Below are positions 42,848-52,834 of a stretch of 64,000 bases of DNA, in pieces (the first letter of the stretch is position 1; every line of letters begins with the position of its first letter). The stretch covers positions 124,001 to 188,000 of the forward strand of contig CALUZS010000003.1 in NCBI GenBank assembly GCA_944325355.1, given 5' to 3'. The notes under the pieces are model-generated. The model saw only the letters and a list, made by a program, of their open reading frames with translations. It had not been told where the DNA came from and ran no database searches. Both the position numbers and the translations under genes were made by a program. The DNA comes from an uncultured Parabacteroides sp. (GTDB lineage Bacteria; Bacteroidota; Bacteroidia; Bacteroidales; Tannerellaceae).

Positions 42848-44586
42848 AGATTCTCTTCGATATATTTCTTTTCAGCTATTTTACGGTCCAATACGGAGCT
42901 TTCTTTTCCGAGTTCTTTCGCTTTTATCCATTGTTCGACGGCTGCATCTTTTTCTCCGGACATGTAAAGAATATCCCCATAGTGGTCCCTTAGCTCTGCA
43001 TTATCTGTTTTATCATGATTGATAGCACTACGGATATACATTTTTGCAAGGGTGTAATTCCCCTGCATGAAGAAAACCCATGCGTATGTGTCGAGGTAAG
43101 TCGCGTTATTTGGCTCAAGACGGACACAGAGGGCGCTCATCCGTTCCGCTTTTTTCAAGTCTTTCTTTTTTAGGGTCAGATAATAACTGTAATTGTTTAG
43201 GACAGGAACATTCTGTGCATTGTATTTCAATGCTTCATCGTATGCAAGGAAAGCGCTGTCGGGTTCCTCAATTTGAAAATAGATGTCGCCTATTTGCCCG
43301 TAGAAATTGGATTTCATTACCAGATTCTCTGAAGGGATAATTTTCAAACCGTCTTGGTATGCTTTCAGGGATAGCCCAAACTCTTCCTGTTGGAAATAGG
43401 CAATTCCCATATAGAAATAGTACTCTGGTGAATCGGGAAACAGTTCGGTGCATTTTTTACAAATAGCAAGAATGTTTGGAATATCCTCTTTCGTCAGATA
43501 TAAACTGAGGAGCTGTTGCCATGCGGTTTCATTATTCGGTGCGATTTCCGTTACGAGTTGGAATTGGGCAAGCGCATCTTCCGTGCGTTCCTGCGTTAAT
43601 AAGTAATTACCATACATCAGCTTGAGCGTAGGATCTTCCGGATGTTGTTCCAACAGTGTGTCAAACATTTCATCAATCTGCTTTATGTCACCGCCCGATT
43701 GCTGGAGGTCCTGTATGTATCGCGACAATATGCCTGCTTTTATTTGAGGGTCAAGTTCGGCATTCAGGAGAGCTGTATGTATCTCCTTTTTTGCTTTCTC
43801 CTTGTCTCCTGTGACTTCGTAGAAATTTGCCATAGAGACGATGTAACGTGGGTCTCCCGGGTCGATTGCATGCGCTTTGTCATATGCGTTTAATGCTTTT
43901 TCGGTATCACCTTTCTCCAGATACAGGTCACCGATGAGCAGTTGGTATCTGGCAACTGTCGGAAATTTGTCTGCCAGTTTCTCTATTTCTGCAAAAGCGT
44001 TCTTTTGGTCTCTAAGCTGTGTATATAATTTGTATTTTTGAATAGATAAAGCTTCGCTCATTCCTATATTTTCTTCCAGAGCATTTAACGCATCTATCGC
44101 TTTTTTTAGTTCTCCCTGTTGGATGAATGCTTCTGCTAAAAAGTAATTCAGTTCCAGTTTGTCGGGATATGTTTCAACCAGTTTTTGGTATTCGGCAGCT
44201 GCTTCGCTGAACATCCCCAATTCCCGCAGACAGGATGCTAATGCTTGTTTGTAAGTGTAGTTGTCCGGGTCGCTTTCTATGGCTTTCCGTAGCATGTTTA
44301 CGGCTTTTTCCGGCCGTTCTAATTGCATGTAGAATGCAGATAATTCATATAATACCGGGGCGGCGACCGAGTCTATCGACAAACTGTAATTAAAAGCATC
44401 GAAAGCCGCATCATATTTCCCGGCATTTTTCAGCTTCAACCCCTCATAATAGAAGTAATCGGCTTTACGTCGCTTGCTGTATGAAATATTATCATCGCTT
44501 GATTGTTCATTTTGGGGCATTGCCATCAGGGACGGCAGGCTGAAAAAAAGTAGTAATGATAAGGTATATATTTTGAACTTCGGCAT
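42844..44586 (-). CDS. Secreted tetratricopeptide-repeat protein
   Basis: A protein of 580 residues with a signal peptide (MPKFKIYTLSLLLFFSLPSLMA) and at least ten TPR units spread over the length, for example KYDAAFDAFNYSLSIDSVAAPVLYELSAFYM and GDTEKALNAYDKAHAIDPGDPRYIVSMANFY. It is probably a scaffold for protein complexes in the periplasm or outer membrane. Coupled by ATGA to the DUF4292 lipoprotein and behind dut; the conserved grouping with an EnvC-like protein suggests an envelope biogenesis or division role. Confidence 0.85.
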   Translation of the reverse strand: MPKFKIYTLSLLLFFSLPSLMAMPQNEQSSDDNISYSKRRKADYFYYEGLKLKNAGKYDAAFDAFNYSLSIDSVAAPVLYELSAFYMQLERPEKAVNMLRKAIESDPDNYTYKQALASCLRELGMFSEAAAEYQKLVETYPDKLELNYFLAEAFIQQGELKKAIDALNALEENIGMSEALSIQKYKLYTQLRDQKNAFAEIEKLADKFPTVARYQLLIGDLYLEKGDTEKALNAYDKAHAIDPGDPRYIVSMANFYEVTGDKEKAKKEIHTALLNAELDPQIKAGILSRYIQDLQQSGGDIKQIDEMFDTLLEQHPEDPTLKLMYGNYLLTQERTEDALAQFQLVTEIAPNNETAWQQLLSLYLTKEDIPNILAICKKCTELFPDSPEYYFYMGIAYFQQEEFGLSLKAYQDGLKIIPSENLVMKSNFYGQIGDIYFQIEEPDSAFLAYDEALKYNAQNVPVLNNYSYYLTLKKKDLKKAERMSALCVRLEPNNATYLDTYAWVFFMQGNYTLAKMYIRSAINHDKTDNAELRDHYGDILYMSGEKDAAVEQWIKAKELGKESSVLDRKIAEKKYIEENL

Positions 44587-44621
44587 TTTGAAAACTGTTT
44601 ATGAGCAGTAATTTAAGAAAA

Positions 44622-45053
44622 TCAACGTCCTGTATGTCCGAATCCTCCGGCTCCGCGTTCCGTGTCATCGAGCGTTTCGACCGGCTCCCAAACGACTTGC
44701 GAATGCGTGGTAATGACCATTTGGCAAATCCGTTCCCCGTCATTTACGGTGAATGGTTCGGAGGAGAGGTTTATAAGGATGATGCCGATTTCTCCTCGGT
44801 AATCGGCATCGATGGTTCCCGGGGTATTTAATAATGTGATACCGTGTTTTAGGGCCAGTCCGCTTCGGGGGCGCATTTGCGCTTCGTATCCTTCGGGCAA
44901 GGCAATGTATAATCCGGTAGGAATAAGAATACGTTCCATCGGTCGGATAACGACCGGTTCTTGCAGGTTTGCCCGTATATCCATGCCTGCGGACAAGGCT
45001 GTTGCGTAGGATGGCAGCGGGTGGTGCGATTTATTTATTATTTGTACTTTCAT
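44622..45053 (-). CDS. dut: Deoxyuridine 5'-triphosphate nucleotidohydrolase
   Basis: Hydrolyses dUTP to dUMP, preventing uracil in DNA and supplying dTMP synthesis; 143 residues of the trimeric type. Motifs seen in order: SAGMDIRA (motif 1), [13 protein letters not shown] (2), [14 protein letters not shown] (3), GERICQMVI (4) and [11 protein letters not shown] (5). It lies between ispG and the TPR gene with gaps of about 35 bases. Confidence 0.97.
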   Translation of the reverse strand: MKVQIINKSHHPLPSYATALSAGMDIRANLQEPVVIRPMERILIPTGLYIALPEGYEAQMRPRSGLALKHGITLLNTPGTIDADYRGEIGIILINLSSEPFTVNDGERICQMVITTHSQVVWEPVETLDDTERGAGGFGHTGR

Positions 45054-45087
45054 ATTCTCTAATATATTTTAATGTAGGGGATAGGTC

Positions 45088-46926
45088 TTAATCATTCCAA
45101 TCTCCGTTTTCTTTTATCAATTGAACAAGTTTGCTAACGGCTTCTTCCTCGGGAATGTTCCGGAGGACACATGTTTTTTTCTTGTACAAGCTAATCCGGT
45201 TTCGTCCGGCTCCCACGTATCCGTAGTCGGCATCCGCCATTTCTCCCGGTCCGTTTACGATACATCCCATGATTCCGATTTTTAATCCTTTAAGGTGTTG
45301 CGTCGCTTTTTTTATCTTTGCGATGGTCTCTTGCAAGTTGTAAAGAGTCCGTCCGCAACTTGGGCAAGATATGTATTCGGTTTTGCTGATTCTTGTCCGG
45401 GTAGCTTGTAGTATGCCGAACAGGTATTTGTCACTTGGAATATGGTTTGCGGATTTATTGTGTAACATCAATCCGTTTCCAAAACCATCGAGCAGGATTG
45501 TCCCGAAGTCGGCTGCCGCTTTTATTTGCAAGTCTTCCGGATCGTTTTCCGAATACTCTTTTTTAAGAACAATGGGAACGTTGCATCCCGTAGAGATAAT
45601 CCGATGGATACAAGCACGGATAGAGCCGGGGTAATTCTGGTGTTGAGATGTTAAGATAAGAACCGATGCCGGGTCATTTTTCAATATTTCAATGAGACGG
45701 TCGGTTATTTCTTCGCAGGATGCTTCAACAAACTTCAACGGTGAATTGCATTTTCCCAGCTTCTCAATATCCGCTGCCCTAAAATAGGGGAAGATGTTTG
45801 GTTGCGGCTTCCACGTGTCCGCATCTACCAACAGACGTGTATTGTCTGGCAAGAAACCGGGCAATTCTTTTCCTGTATATATGTAGTCTGGTTGGAGAGA
45901 TGAATCCCCGATATTGAAAAGCCCCTCTTCTTGGTCTGATATGACTATGGGAGGAAAGTTTCCTCCTATCTCTCCAATGGTACGGGTTATGTGCCGTTTT
46001 AATTTTATGGTGTCGTATCCGTTTATTAAAGTACCGGAGATAGGAGTATGTCCTTCCCGCTGGCAAATGTAATTTACCAGTTTTTTTGCGACAGGAATTT
46101 CATTTTCCGGTTCTTCGCTCAATGATACCCGGATTGTGTCGCCGATGCCATCAGCGAGGAGTGCCCCGATTCCTACGGCGCTTTTTATGCGTCCGTCTTC
46201 GCCGTCGCCAGCTTCCGTAACGCCCAAATGCAGTGGGTAGTGCATATCTTCCGCATCCATCGTTTGAACTAATAGGCGGACTGTCTCAACCATTACAACT
46301 GTGTTGGAAGCTTTGATGGAAATGACAACATCGTTGAATTGTTCTTCCTTGCAGATGCGGAGAAATTCCATGCACGATGCAACCATGCCTTCAGGTGTGT
46401 CTCCGTACCGGCTCATAATCCGGTCAGATAAGGAACCGTGGTTCACACCGATACGGATAGCGGTCTTATGTTTTTTACAGATATTCAGGAATGGAATGAA
46501 ACGGTTGCGAATTTTTTCTATTTCCCGGGCATACTCTTCATCTGTGTATTCCAAATGGTCGAACGTTTTTACCTTGTCAACGTAATTGCCCGGATTGATA
46601 CGCACTTTTTCAATATACTCGGCGGCAATGTCGGCTACCTTCGGATTGAAATGAATATCTGCAATCAGTGGAGTTGTATATCCAAGTTCATTTAAGTTTT
46701 TCCGGATATTTCCTAAATTGCGGGCTTCACGTTCTCCTTGGGCAGTGAAGCGGACATATTCTCCTCCCGCATCGATTATACGTATGGCCTGTGCAACCGA
46801 AGCGTCCGTGTCCAAGGTCGGTACATTTGCCATTGATTGTATTCGTACCGGATTATCTCCGCCCATAGGGGTATTCCCTATATGGACTTCCGATGATTTT
46901 CTCCTCGTATAATTAAAGTAACCCAT
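45088..46926 (-). CDS. ispG: 4-hydroxy-3-methylbut-2-enyl diphosphate synthase (long form)
   Basis: Iron-sulfur enzyme of the MEP isoprenoid pathway, 612 residues. Seen: an N-terminal TIM barrel (VRIQSMANVPTLDTDASVAQAIRI, IADIHFNPKVA, IRIGVNHGSL) and a C-terminal 4Fe-4S domain with CPSCGRTLYN and GIMGCIVNGPGEMADADYGYVG. An inserted domain of about 250 residues separates the two, as in Bacteroidetes, Chlamydia and plants. It follows purE after 83 bases. Confidence 0.96.
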   Translation of the reverse strand: MGYFNYTRRKSSEVHIGNTPMGGDNPVRIQSMANVPTLDTDASVAQAIRIIDAGGEYVRFTAQGEREARNLGNIRKNLNELGYTTPLIADIHFNPKVADIAAEYIEKVRINPGNYVDKVKTFDHLEYTDEEYAREIEKIRNRFIPFLNICKKHKTAIRIGVNHGSLSDRIMSRYGDTPEGMVASCMEFLRICKEEQFNDVVISIKASNTVVMVETVRLLVQTMDAEDMHYPLHLGVTEAGDGEDGRIKSAVGIGALLADGIGDTIRVSLSEEPENEIPVAKKLVNYICQREGHTPISGTLINGYDTIKLKRHITRTIGEIGGNFPPIVISDQEEGLFNIGDSSLQPDYIYTGKELPGFLPDNTRLLVDADTWKPQPNIFPYFRAADIEKLGKCNSPLKFVEASCEEITDRLIEILKNDPASVLILTSQHQNYPGSIRACIHRIISTGCNVPIVLKKEYSENDPEDLQIKAAADFGTILLDGFGNGLMLHNKSANHIPSDKYLFGILQATRTRISKTEYISCPSCGRTLYNLQETIAKIKKATQHLKGLKIGIMGCIVNGPGEMADADYGYVGAGRNRISLYKKKTCVLRNIPEEEAVSKLVQLIKENGDWND

Positions 46927-47009
46927 AAATTATCTGTAATATAGTTTTCCGGATAACACTTTGTGAGTTGCCATTACCTGGAAAAACAGACTAAAAATGT
47001 ACTTCCTTT

Positions 47010-47516
47010 TTAGTTGGTTTTATATTTGAAAGAGATTTTCGAAAGCTCTTCATTGGCTTTTACAATCTTCTTCTTCAAATCTTCTTTATAAACAGCTAAT
47101 TTCTTTTGTAAAGAGTCGTCTCCCACCGCAAGCATTTGCACAGCCAAGATGCCGGCGTTTAGCGCTCCGTTTATGCCGACTGTGGCAACGGGGATGCCGG
47201 GAGGCATTTGTACAATAGCCAATAAGGCGTCCATTCCGTCAAGGGTCGAATTGATGGGGACACCAATTACCGGTATTGTTGTCATGGATGCGATGACACC
47301 GCATAAATGAGCCGCCATTCCTGCGGCTGCAATGATGACCTTTATGCCACGCTCTTTCGCCCCTTTTGCAAAAGCTTCAACTTCTTCAGGGGTCCGATGG
47401 GCAGATAATGCATGCATCTCGAACGGGATTTCCATCTCATCGAGAAATTTCGCCGCTTTCTCCATGATAGGCAGGTCTGACGTACTGCCCATTATGATAC
47501 TAACAATAGGTTCCAT
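47010..47516 (-). CDS. purE: N5-carboxyaminoimidazole ribonucleotide mutase
   Basis: Purine synthesis enzyme converting N5-CAIR to CAIR, 168 residues. Seen: VSIIMGSTSDLPIMEKAAKFL, FEMHALSAHRTPEE with the catalytic His, and AAAGMAAHLCGVIASMTTIPVIGVP. It starts 2 bases after the gcvH stop, so the two are coupled although not metabolically linked. Confidence 0.97.
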   Translation of the reverse strand: MEPIVSIIMGSTSDLPIMEKAAKFLDEMEIPFEMHALSAHRTPEEVEAFAKGAKERGIKVIIAAAGMAAHLCGVIASMTTIPVIGVPINSTLDGMDALLAIVQMPPGIPVATVGINGALNAGILAVQMLAVGDDSLQKKLAVYKEDLKKKIVKANEELSKISFKYKTN

Positions 47517-47518
47517 GA

Positions 47519-47902
47519 TTATTTTTTTGCTATTAATTGTTCATATTCTGCAGCAGACAGCAATGAATCCATTTCTGCCGGGTCTGAAATATTGACTTTT
47601 ATAATCCAGCCTTTCCCATACGGGTCCTGGTTTACCAATTCCGGCTGTTCTTCTAATTCAGCGTTGACTTCAATTACTTCGCCCCCGACCGGCATAAATA
47701 GGTCTGATACGGTTTTTACGGCTTCAATCGTCCCGAAAGTCTCCTCTTTTCCTACCGTTTCTCCCACAGTCGTAACATCCACATAAACGATTTCTCCCAA
47801 TTCACTTTGAGCATAATCTGTAATGCCTACATAGGCGGTTTCCCCTTCCAAACGAATCCATTCATGGTCGTTGGTATACTTTAAATTCTCTGGGTAATTC
47901 AT
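47519..47902 (-). CDS. gcvH: Glycine cleavage system H protein
   Basis: Lipoyl carrier of the glycine cleavage system, 127 residues. The lipoylated Lys lies in [23 protein letters not shown]-terminal [24 protein letters not shown] is also conserved. The other glycine cleavage genes are not in the window. Confidence 0.97.
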   Translation of the reverse strand: MNYPENLKYTNDHEWIRLEGETAYVGITDYAQSELGEIVYVDVTTVGETVGKEETFGTIEAVKTVSDLFMPVGGEVIEVNAELEEQPELVNQDPYGKGWIIKVNISDPAEMDSLLSAAEYEQLIAKK

Positions 47903-47918
47903 ATTGTTAATGTTTTAA

Positions 47919-48539
47919 TTAGATGAATAAATATATAAAGCTTAATGATGATGAAACAAATGTACAGGCAAAGCCCAGCGCGAATCCTGCAAAGACTTGC
48001 CCCAATGTGTGTCTCCGGAGTTCGACTCGTGCGGTACCAACCAGACCGGCTATCAGAAATCCGGCAATAAATCCCCAAAAAGGATTGATGCTATAAATAT
48101 AGGAAATTCCCATCAAACCACCCAACAGCCCTCCGATGGCGATGCAATGCACGCTGATTTTCCAAAAGATGTTTATGCAGGCGGCGATGGCAATGGCAAT
48201 TAGGGAGCTGGTTAATATCGATAGCAACCAAAACGGAATCTGCATTCGATATAGAATATATACTCCGACTCCGGCAGAAATCAGGTATGATAGATAGGGA
48301 ATGACCCGTTCTTTTCGCTTGGATACGTCCAAATCGGAAATGATTTTCCGGTTTTTCAGCAGGAGTATGAAAAGTCCGGGGATAAGCATTGACCATAAAA
48401 ATGTAGTGCCGAGCAGTAGCAATTTTACGTTTAGCGGGTACATTGCCATATAAGTACATAGTAATGCTCCTGCGACTGTATACGTTATTGCCGGCAGCGG
48501 ATGGAATATTATGGATATTATTCTTGCAAAGTTTTTCAT
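47919..48539 (-). CDS. PAP2-like membrane phosphatase family protein
   Basis: A membrane protein of 206 residues with about six helices. A weak PAP2 superfamily pattern is visible: a KISVHCIAIGGLLGG segment and RVELRRHTLGQVFAGFALG with an RxxxxxH arrangement. The first PAP2 motif is not convincing, so catalytic activity is doubtful. It lies between rpoN (12 bases) and gcvH (16 bases). It might act on lipid phosphates such as undecaprenyl pyrophosphate, but that is inference. Confidence 0.7.
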   Translation of the reverse strand: MKNFARIISIIFHPLPAITYTVAGALLCTYMAMYPLNVKLLLLGTTFLWSMLIPGLFILLLKNRKIISDLDVSKRKERVIPYLSYLISAGVGVYILYRMQIPFWLLSILTSSLIAIAIAACINIFWKISVHCIAIGGLLGGLMGISYIYSINPFWGFIAGFLIAGLVGTARVELRRHTLGQVFAGFALGFACTFVSSSLSFIYLFI

Positions 48540-48550
48540 ATATACAATAT

Positions 48551-50011
48551 TTATATGCTTTTCCGCAAACGGGCAATTGGAATACCTAACTGTTCCCGAT
48601 ATTTGGCTACGGTGCGTCGGGCGATGACATAACCGTTCTCTTTTAATATCGATGTCAGTTCTTCGTCGGTGAGAGGTTTGTGTTTATCCTCTGCTTCAAT
48701 GTGCTCCTTCATTATCTTCCGGATTTCGTGAGCCGAAATTTCTTCTCCCGTATGAGTTTGCATGGATTCAGAAAAGAAATACTTCAGAGGGTAAATACCA
48801 TAATTCGTCTGTACATATTTGCTGTTGCTAACCCTTGAAATGGTTGAAATATCGTAGCCGGTTTTTTCTGCAACGTCTTTTAGAATCATGGGCTTTAAGG
48901 AGCTTTCATCGCCGGTCAGGAAAAATTCCCTCTGCAATTCGATAATGGCAGCCATTGTACGCTGGAGTGTTTCATTCCGCTGCTTGATAGCATCAATAAA
49001 CCATTGTGCGGAATCAAGCTTTTGTTTTACAAATTGTATGGCATCTCTCATTTCAGGAGTCCGGTTTGCTTTGTTCGCCGAATAGTCTTTGAACATGTTT
49101 GAATACTCCTTGCTTATCCGAAGTTCCGGGATGTCCCGGCTATTTATGGAAAGCGTCAATTCTCCGTTGTTCGCTTCGACAATGAAGTCCGGAACAACTT
49201 GTGTCATGGTTGATACTAACGTGCTGCTCCATCCGTTACCCGGTTTGGGATTCAACGCAGTTATTTCATGAATGACGGCTTTCAGTTGTTTCTCTTCTAT
49301 TTGCAGTCCCCGTGATATTTTCTCGTAATGTTTACGGGTGAATTCATCGAAATAGTTTTTTATGATGTTAGTCGCCATTACGATTTCTGGAGTCTGTTCT
49401 TTTCGTTCCAATTGAATGAGTAAGCATTCCTGCAAATTCCGGGCGCCGATGCCGGCAGGTTCAAAATCCTGTATGATTTTTAATACACGTTCTATTTCAG
49501 TTTCATTGACTTCTTGTCCGGCAAGGAATATCAAGTCATCGGCTATCGCCGATAAATCCCTGCGTAAATAGCCGTCATCATCAATGTTTCCGATAATGTA
49601 TTTGGCAATGTTGACCTCTTTTTCCGGAAGATCACGTAAGCCTAATTGTTGTAGCAAATGCTCGTTAAGCGATTCTCCGGCGGCAAAAGGAATTTCTTCT
49701 TTTTGTTCTGCGCGCTCATCCATTTCGCGTAGTTTGTAATCGGGGATGTCGTCCTCGTTCAGGTAATCGCCTAATGATAAATCAGTATCCGCGTTTTCAG
49801 ATGGATTTGAATTTTCGTTGATGTTCTCTTCTGCATCCGAATCAAATGTTTCAGCAGAACTGCTACCTTCCTCCAATGCCGGATTGTCCTCTAGTTCGTG
49901 TTTGATTCGTTCTTCCAATTCTATAGAAGGGAGTTCAAGCAAACGAATTAATTGCAATTGCTGAGGTGAGAGCTTTATCTGTAACTTTTGTTGTAACTGT
50001 TGTTTTAGCAT
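48551..50011 (-). CDS. rpoN: RNA polymerase sigma-54 factor
   Basis: Alternative sigma factor that needs AAA+ activators, 486 residues. Seen: the Gln/Leu-rich activator-interaction region I (MLKQQLQQKLQIKLSPQQLQLIRLLELPSIELEERI), an acidic region II, the core-binding region, a helix-turn-helix, and the C-terminal RpoN box ARRTVAKYRE followed by LGIPIARLRKS. The start at 50011 is the ATG; a TTG four codons further up is not supported. A -7 element lies at 50032-50039. It heads a nine-gene run that ends with the EnvC-like gene. It is the partner of the sigma-54 activator at 9298-10677. Confidence 0.95.
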   Translation of the reverse strand: MLKQQLQQKLQIKLSPQQLQLIRLLELPSIELEERIKHELEDNPALEEGSSSAETFDSDAEENINENSNPSENADTDLSLGDYLNEDDIPDYKLREMDERAEQKEEIPFAAGESLNEHLLQQLGLRDLPEKEVNIAKYIIGNIDDDGYLRRDLSAIADDLIFLAGQEVNETEIERVLKIIQDFEPAGIGARNLQECLLIQLERKEQTPEIVMATNIIKNYFDEFTRKHYEKISRGLQIEEKQLKAVIHEITALNPKPGNGWSSTLVSTMTQVVPDFIVEANNGELTLSINSRDIPELRISKEYSNMFKDYSANKANRTPEMRDAIQFVKQKLDSAQWFIDAIKQRNETLQRTMAAIIELQREFFLTGDESSLKPMILKDVAEKTGYDISTISRVSNSKYVQTNYGIYPLKYFFSESMQTHTGEEISAHEIRKIMKEHIEAEDKHKPLTDEELTSILKENGYVIARRTVAKYREQLGIPIARLRKSI

Positions 50012-50031
50012 GATTCTTTCCAAAAGATATG

Positions 50032-50039
50032 CAAATATA
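50032..50039 (-). promoter_or_regulatory. Possible promoter -7 element of rpoN
   Basis: TATATTTG on the minus strand lies 20 bases before the rpoN ATG, giving a very short leader. No clear -33 element is seen. Confidence 0.45.
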
Positions 50040-50211
50040 GCCTTTTCATAATAACCAATCCTATAATTCCGATATAATTGTTTTTAAACACTGCGGAATA
50101 CTATTCTTTTTTAACAAAAATCTTTTTCATGCAAGGTGTGACTCTTCGGGAAGGGTGTTTTTGGATGTTAACATCTTCTTTGAAAAAAGTCGGGTGTTCC
50201 GCAGATATTAT

Positions 50212-50219
50212 TACCTTTG
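50212..50219 (+). promoter_or_regulatory. Promoter -7 element of ruvB
   Basis: TACCTTTG fits TAnnTTTG and lies 20 bases before the ruvB ATG at 50240. It argues against the longer frame from 50078. Confidence 0.55.
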
Positions 50220-50239
50220 CATTCCAAACGGATAGAACA

Positions 50240-51271
50240 ATGATGGATGATGATTTTGATATAAGGGATGCCCGGATGCCGGAGAGCGAACGTGAATATG
50301 AGAACGCGCTTCGTCCTTTGTCTTTTCGTGATTTTAGTGGACAGGCAAAGGTCGTTGAGAACCTGAAGGTTTTCGTTATGGCAGCCCGCATGCGGAAAGA
50401 GGCTTTGGACCATGTGTTGCTGCATGGACCTCCCGGTTTGGGGAAAACAACTTTGTCGAATATCATAGCGAATGAATTGGGAGTCGGGTTTAAGGTCACT
50501 TCCGGACCGGTACTTGATAAGCCGGGCGATTTGGCAGGCGTATTGACTTCCCTTGAAAAGAACGATGTTTTGTTCATCGATGAAATCCATCGTTTGAGCC
50601 CTATCGTGGAAGAATATTTGTATTCGGCAATGGAAGATTTCCGGATAGATATTATGATTGATAAAGGTCCGAGCGCCCGTTCTATACAAATAGACCTTGC
50701 TCCGTTTACATTGATTGGAGCGACAACGAGAAGCGGGTTGCTTACAAGCCCTTTGCGGGCTCGTTTCGGCATCAATATGCACTTGGAGTACTATGATGTG
50801 GAGACTTTGACTCGGATAGTACTTCGCAGTGCAGAAATCCTTAACGTCTCTTGTGCGACAGATGCGGCATGCGAGATAGCTTCCCGAAGTAGGGGGACGC
50901 CACGTATTGCAAATGCGCTTTTGCGGAGGGTCAGGGATTTTGCACAAGTGAAAGGTAATGGCGAAATCAATAAACCGATTGCTTGTTTTGCCCTTGAAGC
51001 CTTGAATATTGATAAATACGGTCTCGATCAGATAGACAATAAACTTCTTACAACCATAATTGATAAATTCAAGGGTGGTCCGGTAGGATTGACTACAATC
51101 GCTACGGCGTTGGGTGAAGATCCCGGGACATTGGAAGAGGTATATGAACCGTTCCTTATCAAAGAGGGCTTTTTAAAGCGGACACCGCGAGGACGGGAAG
51201 TTACGGAGTTGGCATATACTCATCTGGGACGTAAGCGGATTTCTTCGGATCAAGGTTTTTTATTTGATTAG
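50240..51271 (+). CDS. ruvB: Holliday junction branch migration ATPase RuvB
   Basis: Motor of Holliday junction branch migration with RuvA and RuvC, 343 residues. Seen: [20 protein letters not shown], Walker [14 protein letters not shown], Walker [11 protein letters not shown], sensor [20 protein letters not shown] and a winged-helix end [20 protein letters not shown]. The start at 50240 (or 50243) is the family start; the frame is open upstream 54 codons with no similarity. The flippase gene follows after 4 bases. Confidence 0.96.
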   Translation: MMDDDFDIRDARMPESEREYENALRPLSFRDFSGQAKVVENLKVFVMAARMRKEALDHVLLHGPPGLGKTTLSNIIANELGVGFKVTSGPVLDKPGDLAGVLTSLEKNDVLFIDEIHRLSPIVEEYLYSAMEDFRIDIMIDKGPSARSIQIDLAPFTLIGATTRSGLLTSPLRARFGINMHLEYYDVETLTRIVLRSAEILNVSCATDAACEIASRSRGTPRIANALLRRVRDFAQVKGNGEINKPIACFALEALNIDKYGLDQIDNKLLTTIIDKFKGGPVGLTTIATALGEDPGTLEEVYEPFLIKEGFLKRTPRGREVTELAYTHLGRKRISSDQGFLFD

Positions 51272-51275
51272 AGGT

Positions 51276-52781
51276 ATGGCGGAAGGAATGAAACGGTTGG
51301 CGAAAGAAACCGTTATTTATGGGATAAGCAGTATTGTTGGCAGGTTTTTGAATTGGCTGCTTGTCCCGATGTATGTGAGGGTTCTTGCAACTCCCGGAGA
51401 CTATGGCGTCGTTACAAACTTGTATGGATGGACGGCTCTGTTATTGGTGCTTCTTACATTTGGTATGGAAACCGGCTTTTTCCGGTTTATTAATAAAAAG
51501 GAAGAGAAAGAACCGATGCGGGTATATGCTACGACAATGGCGTGGGTGGGATTCCTGTCGGCTGTTTTCTTCTTGTTAGTCCTTCTCTTTTTGCAGCCGG
51601 TCTCTGCTTTTTTATGTTATTCTGAGCATCCGGAGTATGTTGGATACATGGCAGGCATCGTAGCAATTGATGCTTTCTGCTGTATTCCGTACGCTTATCT
51701 CCGTTACAAGGGGAAAGCGTTGCGTTTTATGGGAATTCGTTTGGCGAATATATTTCTGAATATATTTCTAAATATCTTTTTCCTTGTCTGCTGTCCGTGG
51801 ATTTATAGGCATGTGCCAGAATTAATTGATTGGTTTTATGACCCTTCGTATGATGTTGGGTATATTTTTGTCGCGAATGTGTTTACCACTTTGCTGACAT
51901 TTGTTTTGTTGTTGCCAGACATGAAGCCAGGTTTCAGGGCAAAGCCGGACAAGGTGTTGTTGAAACGTATGCTTTCTTATTCGTTCCCTCTGTTGATTTT
52001 GGGAATAGCCGGAATTTTTAATCAGACCGCCGATAAGATTCTTTTCCCAATGCTTTTTGATGACCGGCAGATTGCCGAACAGCAACTTGGAATTTATGGC
52101 GCTTGTTTTAAAATAGCTGTCGTCATGGTGATGTTTGTCCAGGCGTTCCGTTATGCGTATGAGCCGTTCGTCTTTTCAAAAAACAAATCGGTGGATAATC
52201 CGACGAAAGCTTATTCCGAGGCGATGAAGTATTTTATCATATTTTCTCTGTTCGCATTCCTGTTTGTGATGTATTATCTTGACATTTTGAAGTACTTCGT
52301 AAAGGAAACTTATTTTGAGGGTTTGGCGGTCGTTCCAATTGTAATGTTGGGAGAGTTCTTTTTCGGAATCTATTTTAATTTGTCTTTCTGGTATAAGTTG
52401 ATAGACCAGACGAAATGGGGCACCTATTTCTCTTTGGCAGGCTGCGCAACGACGGTATTGATTATCCTATTCTTTACGAGAAAGTATGGATATATGGCTT
52501 GTGCGTGGGCTTCGTTCTTCAGCAATCTGCTGATGGTTTTGCTATCTTATTTTATCGGGCAGAAAAAGTATCCGGTCCGTTACGATTTGGTTTCTGTTGG
52601 AACATATATGTTTTTGGTCTTAGTCTTATATATAATAGGAATGAATCTGCCGGTAGAATCGTTGGCTTTGAAGCTGGTTATGCGTACGCTCCTGTTGGTT
52701 CTTTTCCTGGCATTTATAATAAAGCGGGATTTGCCTTTGGCAGAACTGCCTTACGTTGGGAGGTTCTTTAAGAGAAAATAG
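51276..52781 (+). CDS. Polysaccharide flippase (Wzx/MOP family)
   Basis: Multi-pass membrane protein, 501 residues, with about 12-14 helices and an N-terminal KRLAKETVIYGISSIVGRFLNWLLVPMYVRV typical of polysaccharide biosynthesis flippases. It probably moves lipid-linked saccharides across the inner membrane. It starts 4 bases after ruvB; the open frame begins at a TTG inside ruvB but the ATG at 51276 is preferred. No glycosyltransferase genes are nearby, so the substrate is not defined. Confidence 0.85.
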   Translation: MAEGMKRLAKETVIYGISSIVGRFLNWLLVPMYVRVLATPGDYGVVTNLYGWTALLLVLLTFGMETGFFRFINKKEEKEPMRVYATTMAWVGFLSAVFFLLVLLFLQPVSAFLCYSEHPEYVGYMAGIVAIDAFCCIPYAYLRYKGKALRFMGIRLANIFLNIFLNIFFLVCCPWIYRHVPELIDWFYDPSYDVGYIFVANVFTTLLTFVLLLPDMKPGFRAKPDKVLLKRMLSYSFPLLILGIAGIFNQTADKILFPMLFDDRQIAEQQLGIYGACFKIAVVMVMFVQAFRYAYEPFVFSKNKSVDNPTKAYSEAMKYFIIFSLFAFLFVMYYLDILKYFVKETYFEGLAVVPIVMLGEFFFGIYFNLSFWYKLIDQTKWGTYFSLAGCATTVLIILFFTRKYGYMACAWASFFSNLLMVLLSYFIGQKKYPVRYDLVSVGTYMFLVLVLYIIGMNLPVESLALKLVMRTLLLVLFLAFIIKRDLPLAELPYVGRFFKRK

Positions 52782-52834
52782 AAAATTTATAATGGATTAT
52801 TTAAGAATTTAATGTAATAACGAGTAGCAAAAGT

